From: Candidatus Omnitrophota bacterium
GTDB lineage: Bacteria > Omnitrophota > Gorgyraeia > JAHIPI01
Direction: 5' to 3'
Length of the DNA stretch: 11,943 bases
Assembly (NCBI GenBank): GCA_030616695.1
Contig: JAUWWU010000010.1
Location: 1-11,943, forward strand
Shown: positions 7,424 through 11,943 of the stretch, piece after piece
Position numbering within the stretch: position 1 is the stretch's first letter
How the letters are laid out: every line of letters starts with the position of its first letter
Position numbers and translations under genes: made by a program
The notes under the pieces: generated by a model
The model's input: the letters and a program-made list of their open reading frames with translations, nothing else
The model's database searches: none
What the model was told of the DNA's origin: nothing

Positions 7424-8029
7424 ATGAGGATATTCAGCGGATTTACTATGTTCTTTTATACGGTTGTATTTCTGGCGGTAGGGTGCGGCCTTATAATCGT
7501 CGCGCTCAATATCATTCCCGTAGACGAAGCAACGAATGCCATCGAGTATATCTATAACACGCTAAATGCGCAGCTGATGGTAGGATTGGTAGGCCTGCTT
7601 GTTATTATCTATAGCCTCTTGGCCGTGCAGGTCACACTGGGCAATCTGCAAAGAGAAAAAACGATAGCTTTTGAGAACCCCAGCGGCAGGGTAACTATTT
7701 CGCTTTCCGCGATAGAAGATTTCATAAAGCGCACGGCCGCTTACATAGACGACATCAAAGAGCTGCGGCCCAATGTTACGGCAAATAAAAAAGGTATCAA
7801 TATCATAAACAGGGTCGTCATCTACTCGGACGCCAATATTCCAGACGCTACCGAAAAGATGCAAAGTATCCTCAAAAGCAAAATTCAGGAGATGCTCGGC
7901 ATAGAAGAACCGGTAAACATAAAAGTGCACATCGCAAAAATCATATCCAGGGAAGGCAGGGAGAGCAAGGCCCCGAAGGTAGAAAAAAGAGGGGAAAAAA
8001 GGCCTCTCTTTAGGGGCATCGAATACTAA
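7424..8029 (+). CDS. amaP: AmaP-like membrane anchor of the Asp23 family
   Basis: 201 residues. Two N-terminal transmembrane helices (about 8-30 and 50-72) are followed by a cytoplasmic domain with SGRVTISLSAIEDFI (87-101) and SDANIPDATEKMQSILKSKI (135-154), then a basic tail (KRGEKRPLF, 188-196). The NIPDA element is shared with the Asp23 gene just upstream (81-85 there), so the soluble part is itself an Asp23-like domain. In S. aureus AmaP anchors Asp23 at the membrane. The ribosome site GGGGGT (7414-7419) lies 4 bases before the ATG. Pairing with the upstream gene supports the same anchor role; which partner it holds here, Asp23 alone or also AccBC, is unknown. Confidence 0.85.
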   Translation: MRIFSGFTMFFYTVVFLAVGCGLIIVALNIIPVDEATNAIEYIYNTLNAQLMVGLVGLLVIIYSLLAVQVTLGNLQREKTIAFENPSGRVTISLSAIEDFIKRTAAYIDDIKELRPNVTANKKGINIINRVVIYSDANIPDATEKMQSILKSKIQEMLGIEEPVNIKVHIAKIISREGRESKAPKVEKRGEKRPLFRGIEY

Positions 8030-8037
8030 AAGGGATA

Positions 8038-8043
8038 GGGAGG
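8038..8043 (+). promoter_or_regulatory. Ribosome binding site of the phosphofructokinase gene
   Basis: GGGAGG lies 8 bases before the ATG at 8052. A nearer ATG at 8044 touches the site and is in another frame. Confidence 0.6.
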
Positions 8044-8051
8044 ATGCGCAA

Positions 8052-9077
8052 ATGAAAATCGGGGTATTGACGGGCGGGGGCGATTGTCCGGGAATAAACG
8101 CCGCGATCAGGGCTGTAGTAAGAACGGCCCTGCAAAACAATTATAGCCTTATAGGATTTCTCGACGGATGGAAAGGGCTGCTCAACAAAGAACATATCAA
8201 CCTTGACTTAAATTCCGTTTCAGGGATTATCCATAAGGGAGGGACTATACTCGGCACCAGCAGGACAGACCCCTATAAAATCGAGGGCGGTGCGGAAAAG
8301 TGCAAAAAGAATTTCAAGGGGCTTGGGCTTGATGCCCTTGTAGTCATAGGCGGTGAGGACACCCTGGGCGTTGCCACAAAATTTTCCAAAGAAGGCCTGG
8401 GCGTAGTGGGCGTCCCGAAAACAATAGACAATGACCTTTCAGCGACTGATTATACATTTGGCTTTGACACGGCTATAAACATCGCTACTGAAGCCCTCGA
8501 TAGATTACACACCACGGCGGAGAGTCATCATAGGATAATAGTGGTGGAGATAATGGGGCGGCACGCCGGCTGGATAGCGGTCTATGCGGGTATAGCGGGA
8601 GGGGCCGATGTCATCCTTATCCCCGAAGTACCGTTTGACATAAACGAGGTCGTAGCCGTTCTTAAAAAGAAAAAAGAGAGGGGCAAAAAATTCAGCATAG
8701 TCGCGGTGGCGGAAGGCGCAGCCTTTAAGGATAAAAGCCTTATCATCCAGGAGGAAAAACTGGATTCGTTCGGGCACGTCAGGCTCGGCGGCATAGCACA
8801 AATGCTTGCCGGTAAAATCGAAGAGATGACCGGATTCGAGACACGGTCCGTAGTGCTCGGGCACCTCCAGAGAGGCGGCTCTCCCACCGCTGCGGATAGA
8901 GTGCTGGGAACCCGGTTCGGAGTCGCTGCGGTCCGGCTTATAGAAAAAAAGAAATTCGGAAGGATGGTCAGCCTAAGCGGCAATGATATCGCGGATGTCC
9001 CTATAGAGGAGGCCGTCGGGAAGCTCAAAACGGTTGATACGAATTTCTATAACATGACAAAGATATTTTCTGCATGA
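8052..9077 (+). CDS. pfkA: 6-phosphofructokinase, residues of the pyrophosphate-dependent class
   Basis: 341 residues. It phosphorylates fructose 6-phosphate at C1. GVLTGGGDCPGINAAIR (4-20) is the phosphoryl-donor loop; PKTIDND (122-128) holds the catalytic Asp126; EIMGRHAGWIA (166-176) and LGHLQRGGSPT (269-279) bind the sugar phosphate. The two donor-specificity positions read Asp103 (in GGEDT, 101-105) and Lys123 (in PKTIDND), where ATP enzymes such as E. coli PfkA have Gly104 and Gly124. Asp plus Lys is the pattern of pyrophosphate-dependent enzymes, for example the group III enzyme of Amycolatopsis methanolica. The donor is thus predicted to be PPi, not tested. Its last four bases overlap the gmhA start (ATGA). 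Confidence 0.93.
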   Translation: MKIGVLTGGGDCPGINAAIRAVVRTALQNNYSLIGFLDGWKGLLNKEHINLDLNSVSGIIHKGGTILGTSRTDPYKIEGGAEKCKKNFKGLGLDALVVIGGEDTLGVATKFSKEGLGVVGVPKTIDNDLSATDYTFGFDTAINIATEALDRLHTTAESHHRIIVVEIMGRHAGWIAVYAGIAGGADVILIPEVPFDINEVVAVLKKKKERGKKFSIVAVAEGAAFKDKSLIIQEEKLDSFGHVRLGGIAQMLAGKIEEMTGFETRSVVLGHLQRGGSPTAADRVLGTRFGVAAVRLIEKKKFGRMVSLSGNDIADVPIEEAVGKLKTVDTNFYNMTKIFSA

Positions 9078-9643
9078 AAAAGAATATAGAAAACATAATA
9101 AAATCGAGCATTGAGACAAAAAATGCGCTTCTTGAAAAAGAGGTTGCGAATATAGAAAATGCCGTCCGGGCAATACAGAAATGCGTCGGTGGAGGAAAAA
9201 AGATTTTAATATTCGGGAACGGAGGCAGCGCCGCCGACAGCCAGCATATCGCGGCGGAATTCGTGGGAAGGTTCAGGCTGGAGAGAAAGGCCATGCCTGC
9301 CTTGGCGCTTACAACGAACACATCAAGCCTGACAGCGCTCTCCAATGACTACGGATACGAGATAACCTTCAAGCGACAGGTCGAGGCACTGGCCGATAAA
9401 GGCGATGTCGCAGTTGCTATTTCTACAAGCGGAAATGCCCGAAATGTCATTGAGGCGGTGAAGGCGGCAAAACAAAAAGGCCTGACCACAATTGCCCTGA
9501 CAGGCAAAGACGGCGGCGTGCTCGGCCCTTTATGCGACATCTCGATCGTCGTCGGCTCTCACGATACGGCGCGCATACAAGAGGCGCACATACTTATCGG
9601 ACACATCATGGTGGAAATCGTCGAATCAAACCTATTCAAATAA
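9074..9643 (+). CDS. gmhA: D-sedoheptulose 7-phosphate isomerase
   Basis: 189 residues, one SIS domain, usual GmhA length. It converts sedoheptulose 7-phosphate to D-glycero-D-manno-heptose 7-phosphate, the first step to ADP-heptose for lipopolysaccharide core or other glycans. IFGNGGSAADSQHIAAEFVGRF (46-67) contains His58 and catalytic Glu62; AISTSGNARNV (115-125) is the phosphate-binding SIS loop; IQEAHILIGHIMVEIVE (168-184) supplies Gln169 and His177, matching E. coli Gln172 and His180. All are present. It is coupled to the phosphofructokinase by ATGA and followed one base later by rfaE2. gmhB and the heptose kinase (hldE N-domain/rfaE1) are not in the window. Confidence 0.94.
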   Translation: MKKNIENIIKSSIETKNALLEKEVANIENAVRAIQKCVGGGKKILIFGNGGSAADSQHIAAEFVGRFRLERKAMPALALTTNTSSLTALSNDYGYEITFKRQVEALADKGDVAVAISTSGNARNVIEAVKAAKQKGLTTIALTGKDGGVLGPLCDISIVVGSHDTARIQEAHILIGHIMVEIVESNLFK

Positions 9644-9644
9644 T

Positions 9645-10127
9645 ATGGCTGCGGGCAAAATAAAAACCATATCGAAGCTCAGGACGATAATCGGCCTCTT
9701 GAAAAAGCGGGGCAGAAAGATAGTCTTTACAAACGGTTGTTTTGATATATTACACAAGGGGCACATCAAACTTTTTAAAAAAGCCAAGGCTTTCGGCGAC
9801 GTCCTTGTCGTAGCAATCAACAGCGATAGCTCGGTAAAGAAAATAAAGGGGCCGAAAAGGCCCGTTAACCCGGCGCGGGACAGGGCATTCGTCTTATCCG
9901 CGATCGATTCCATAGATTTCATAACGACGTTCAACGAGCCCGACCCCGGCCGGATCATAGAGAAATTGAGCCCCGACGTATTGGTAAAAGGCGGCGACTG
10001 GGGAGGGGGGGATATCGTCGGCTCGGAATATGTAAAATCCAAGGGCGGCAAGGTCCGCACGGTCCCTCTGGCAAAAGGGTATTCCACATCGCGCATTATC
10101 GCCGGCATCGCAAAGCGTTACCGATGA
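9645..10127 (+). CDS. rfaE2: D-glycero-beta-D-manno-heptose 1-phosphate adenylyltransferase
   Basis: 160 residues, a single nucleotidyltransferase domain equal to the C-terminal half of HldE. It makes ADP-heptose from heptose 1-phosphate and ATP. TNGCFDILHKGHIKLF (29-44) holds the HxGH motif (37-40); INSDSSVKKIKGPKRPVNP (58-76), VKGGDW (114-119) and YSTSRII (146-152, the ISSTKII-like nucleotide motif) complete the site. The kinase half is absent, so this is the split form. The gene starts one base after the gmhA stop with no ribosome site, suggesting coupling, and overlaps thiD2 by 4 bases. With gmhA it indicates heptose-containing surface glycans. Confidence 0.93.
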   Translation: MAAGKIKTISKLRTIIGLLKKRGRKIVFTNGCFDILHKGHIKLFKKAKAFGDVLVVAINSDSSVKKIKGPKRPVNPARDRAFVLSAIDSIDFITTFNEPDPGRIIEKLSPDVLVKGGDWGGGDIVGSEYVKSKGGKVRTVPLAKGYSTSRIIAGIAKRYR

Positions 10128-10552
10128 ATAGAAGCGTTTACAGGACAATAGACGCCAACGCCAATAGATTAACCGAAGGGCTGAGGGTCTGCGAAGATAT
10201 CGCGCGGTTTGTCTTGCTTGATAAAAAAAAGACGCGAAGGTTTAAATCGCTGCGACATAGCGCCTTTTCAGCCGTTAAAAAATTTGATAAAGAAAAAAAA
10301 GACCTGCTTAAATCCAGGAATTCCCGGAAAGACGTCGGCAAAAAAACAATAAAAAACGAGGCGCAAAGAAAAAACGTAGCCGACATCTTCAGGGCAAATA
10401 TAAAGCGGGCCGAGGAGTCCGCCAGGGTCCTTGAGGAATTTTCAAAACTGGTAAATACGCGGCTTTCGGGCAGGTTTAAAGATATGCGTTTTGAGTTATA
10501 CTCTCTGGAGAAGGGCATTGCTAAAAAACTGCAGGCTCTATGTAATCATTGA
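10124..10552 (+). CDS. thiD2: ThiD2-type hydroxymethylpyrimidine phosphate kinase
   Basis: 142 residues, matching the small all-helical ThiD2 family (about 130 residues, unrelated to ThiD), which occurs alone or fused to the N terminus of ThiE. Characterised members phosphorylate HMP-P to HMP-PP but do not accept free HMP. The opening YRTIDANANRLTEGLRVCED (6-25) and the later RANIKRAEESARVLEEFSKL (90-109) are the family's two conserved helices; they resemble each other with a spacing of exactly 80 residues. The gene overlaps rfaE2 by 4 bases and runs 35 bases into thiE in another frame, its last residues after Lys135 replacing what would be the ThiE N terminus. Family call is by recognised motif and context; activity is inferred. 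Confidence 0.85.
   Translation: MNRSVYRTIDANANRLTEGLRVCEDIARFVLLDKKKTRRFKSLRHSAFSAVKKFDKEKKDLLKSRNSRKDVGKKTIKNEAQRKNVADIFRANIKRAEESARVLEEFSKLVNTRLSGRFKDMRFELYSLEKGIAKKLQALCNH
10507..10513 (+). promoter_or_regulatory. Ribosome binding site deciding a TTG start for thiE
   Basis: The purine run containing GGAG and AAGG (10507-10515) lies just before the in-frame TTG at 10518. An upstream TTG at 10491 has no such site. There is no ATG in this frame before the conserved ThiE core. Confidence 0.5.
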
Positions 10553-11135
10553 CAGGGGCGTATTAAAAACGAGGGGTATCGTAAAGGCTGCGGAAGGCGC
10601 ATTGCGGGGAGGCGCCGATATCATACAGCTGAGAGACAAGTCGTCCTGCGACAGGAGCCTTGTGCAATACGCCAAGCGCATAAAGGCCCTCGCTAAAAAA
10701 TATAAAAGGCCTTTCATACTAAACGACCGGGCCGATATAGCACGCGCCGTAAATGCCGACGGCGTGCATTTGGGGCAGGGCGACATCCCCATAGAAGAGG
10801 CGCGCAAAATATTAGGCAAAAAAATAATAGGGGTATCGGCGCACAACCTGCGCCAGGCAAAAAAGGCCCAGAGAAAAGGCGCGGACTATATCGGGATAGG
10901 CCCTATATTCAAAACTCCGACGAAGAAACAACTCCGGCCGATAGGGCCCTCTATATTGCCCGGGATACGCAAGCAAGTGGATATACCTTTTTTTGCCATA
11001 GGGGGCATAGCCCTTGCTAATATAAAAGAGGTGAAAAAATGCGGAGCGGATAGAATAGCGGTAGTATCCGGCGCGATCAAACCCGTGAATGTCTGCCGCG
11101 CGGTAAAGCAACTTAAGGAGGCTATCGAGAAATGA
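10518..11135 (+). CDS. thiE: Thiamine-phosphate synthase
   Basis: 205 residues if started at TTG 10518, the normal ThiE length. It joins HMP-PP and thiazole phosphate to thiamine phosphate. The TIM-barrel motifs are complete: CRLYVIIDRG (5-14), GGADIIQLRDKSS (31-43), FILNDR (66-71), GVHLGQGD (82-89), IGIGPIFKTPTKK (125-137), FAIGGI (159-164) and AVVSGAI (181-187). A start at TTG 10491 would add 9 residues, MSYTLWRRA, with no family resemblance. The 5' end overlaps thiD2 by 35 bases in a +1 frame; removing one A from the run at 10523-10528 would create a ThiD2-ThiE fusion, the arrangement common elsewhere. The 3' end overlaps thiC by 4 bases (ATGA), with AAGGAGG at 11115-11121. Confidence 0.92.
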   Translation: MLKNCRLYVIIDRGVLKTRGIVKAAEGALRGGADIIQLRDKSSCDRSLVQYAKRIKALAKKYKRPFILNDRADIARAVNADGVHLGQGDIPIEEARKILGKKIIGVSAHNLRQAKKAQRKGADYIGIGPIFKTPTKKQLRPIGPSILPGIRKQVDIPFFAIGGIALANIKEVKKCGADRIAVVSGAIKPVNVCRAVKQLKEAIEK

Positions 11136-11920
11136 CGCAGTTAGAGGCGGCTAAAAAAGAAAAGATAACCGAGAAGATGAGGTCCGTCGCAAAAGCGGAA
11201 GGCGTCAGCCCTGAATCCATAAGAGCGGCTGTAGCGAACGGGACCGTTGTCATCCCCTCCAACATCAACCGCGCCATACCCAGGTATTGCGCCATCGGCA
11301 AAGGCCTGAAGACAAAGGTCAACGCTAATATAGGCAGCTCAACCGGACGCGACGATATTGAGCTTGAGATAAAAAAGCTCGAGGCGGCAATAGATGCGGG
11401 GGCAGATACGGTAATGGACCTTTCGACCGGCGATAATCTTAAGAAAATAAGGGCGCTCATCCTTGAAAAATCAAGCGTTCCCGTAGGGACAGTGCCTATT
11501 TATGAAATGGCTGTGGAAAAATTAAGCAAAGGCGCCGATATAAGCGATATAAGCAAAGACGACATCCTCTCCTGCCTCGAGCGCCAGGCCACCGAAGGAG
11601 TGGACTTCTTTACCGTTCACTGCGGGGTCACAAGGGAGGCGCTGAAAAAATTACAAGAAGAGAAAAGGATTCTTGACGTCGTAAGCAGGGGAGGTGCGTT
11701 AATAGCGCGGTGGATCGCAAAAAGAGGCGAAGAAAACCCCTTTTATGAATATTATGATGAGATTCTTGATATAGCCAGGGGATACGATATAACGCTCAGC
11801 CTCGGAGACGGGATGAGGCCCGGTTGCATAGAAGACGCCACGGACAGGGCGCAAATAACCGAACTCATAACGCTTGGGGAACTGGCAAAAAGGGCCAGAA
11901 AAAAGGTGTCCAGACAATGA
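11132..11920 (+). CDS. thiC: Phosphomethylpyrimidine synthase, interrupted by a -1 frame change; 3' part beyond window
   Basis: The zero frame gives 262 residues of ThiC, the radical SAM enzyme turning aminoimidazole ribotide into HMP-P; family members of this type run to about 430. Recognised stretches are PSNINRAIPRYCAIGKGL (42-59), KVNANIGSS (62-70), AGADTVMDLSTG (89-100), PVGTVPIYE (116-124), DFFTVHCGVT (158-167), RGGALIARWI (187-196) and LSLGDGMRPG (222-231). After ELAKRARKK the frame reads VSRQ and stops at TGA, with TAG next. The conserved continuation GVQTMIEGPGHVP is read in the -1 frame from 11905 to the window end. The break is at A AAA AAG (11899-11905). It may be a programmed frameshift, a real mutation, or a missing A in the assembly. 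The Cys cluster that binds the 4Fe-4S centre lies downstream, outside the window. Confidence 0.9.
   Translation: MTQLEAAKKEKITEKMRSVAKAEGVSPESIRAAVANGTVVIPSNINRAIPRYCAIGKGLKTKVNANIGSSTGRDDIELEIKKLEAAIDAGADTVMDLSTGDNLKKIRALILEKSSVPVGTVPIYEMAVEKLSKGADISDISKDDILSCLERQATEGVDFFTVHCGVTREALKKLQEEKRILDVVSRGGALIARWIAKRGEENPFYEYYDEILDIARGYDITLSLGDGMRPGCIEDATDRAQITELITLGELAKRARKKVSRQ
11899..11905 (+). promoter_or_regulatory. Putative -1 ribosomal frameshift heptamer in thiC
   Basis: The thiC codons here are AGA AAA AAG, so the bases read A AAA AAG in the zero frame. This is the slippery heptamer used by E. coli dnaX and several IS3-type transposases. A one-base backward slip makes the next codon GGT at 11905, which opens GVQTMIEGPGHVP. 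Zero-frame stops TGA TAG follow at 11918-11923. A purine run AAAAAGGG (11887-11894) and a GC-rich stretch (11926-11935) flank it, but a stimulatory structure cannot be judged because the window ends. Confidence 0.5.
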
Positions 11921-11943
11921 TAGAAGGGCCCGGCCATGTACCC
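11905..11943 (+). other. thiC: Continuation of thiC in the -1 frame (13 codons to window edge)
   Basis: Reading from 11905, the codons give GVQTMIEGPGHVP without a stop. This is the highly conserved ThiC segment that directly follows GELxxRAR in the family, so it is coding sequence and not chance. It shows that the reading frame, not the gene, ends at 11920. The alignment across the break needs no gap in residues: RARKK is followed directly by GVQ. Confidence 0.85.

Noticed and set aside
7987..8011. Possible hairpin AGAGG...CCTCT followed by CTTT, terminator-like
   Set aside because: Only five pairs with a ten-base loop and a three-T tail, entirely inside the amaP coding region, and the next gene follows with its own ribosome site 22 bases later.
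10491..10517. Earlier TTG start for thiE
   Set aside because: No ribosome site and an unrelated nine-residue extension; TTG 10518 is supported by a purine-rich site.
10523..10529. A AAA AAC-like slippery site joining thiD2 and thiE
   Set aside because: The phase is that of thiE, not thiD2, and the shift needed is +1, so -1 slippage here would not give a fusion.
11926..11935. GC-rich GGGCCCGGCC after the thiC slip site as a stimulatory stem
   Set aside because: It encodes the conserved GPGH residues and the window ends before a partner strand can be identified, so no structure can be claimed.

Overview
The window is a densely packed run of 17 genes, all on the + strand. Most neighbours overlap by 1-35 bases or sit within about 25 bases of each other; the only larger gap is 75 bases. 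Nothing mobile, no tRNA or rRNA and no CRISPR array is visible. Heavy use of ATA (Ile) and AGG (Arg) codons, heptose-precursor genes (gmhA, rfaE2), a bacterial thiamine set and a Firmicutes-like acc/Asp23 block point to a diderm, uncultivated-type bacterium. My best guess is Omnitrophota (Candidatus Omnitrophica) or a near relative, from gene content and feel only; no rRNA or marker comparison was possible.

Layout. (1) 1-3074: end of a patatin-like phospholipase, a DUF1844 protein, RmuC, a flippase-like (UPF0104/LPG-synthase-type) membrane protein and a 55-residue Trm112-like zinc ribbon. (2) 3098-8029: aroQ, an M24 Xaa-Pro peptidase, efp, accB, accC, an Asp23/Gls24 protein and an AmaP-like membrane protein. 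This repeats the Bacillus subtilis order yqhS-yqhT-efp-[spoIIIA]-accB-accC-yqhY without the sporulation genes. At the efp/accB junction there is instead a short A-rich repeat. (3) 8052-10127: a phosphofructokinase with the residues of the pyrophosphate-dependent class, then GmhA and RfaE2 of the ADP-heptose route. (4) 10124-11943: thiamine genes thiD2, thiE and thiC (cut by the window end).

How the genes may work together. Region 2 links lipid precursor supply (biotin carboxyl carrier and biotin carboxylase) with Asp23-family envelope proteins. In region 3 the kinase and GmhA are translationally coupled and may meet at sedoheptulose 7-phosphate. In region 4 ThiC would make HMP-P, ThiD2 would phosphorylate it to HMP-PP, and ThiE would join it to the thiazole phosphate.

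The most unusual feature is in the thiamine block. thiC is interrupted exactly at a canonical -1 ribosomal frameshift heptamer (A AAA AAG, 11899-11905). A -1 shift there restores the conserved ThiC sequence, while the zero frame hits tandem stops 13 bases later. About 1.4 kb upstream, thiD2 and thiE, which are often one fused gene, are out of frame by one base at another six-A run. Either the operon uses or tolerates frame changes at A tracts, or the assembly has two one-base errors; raw reads would decide.
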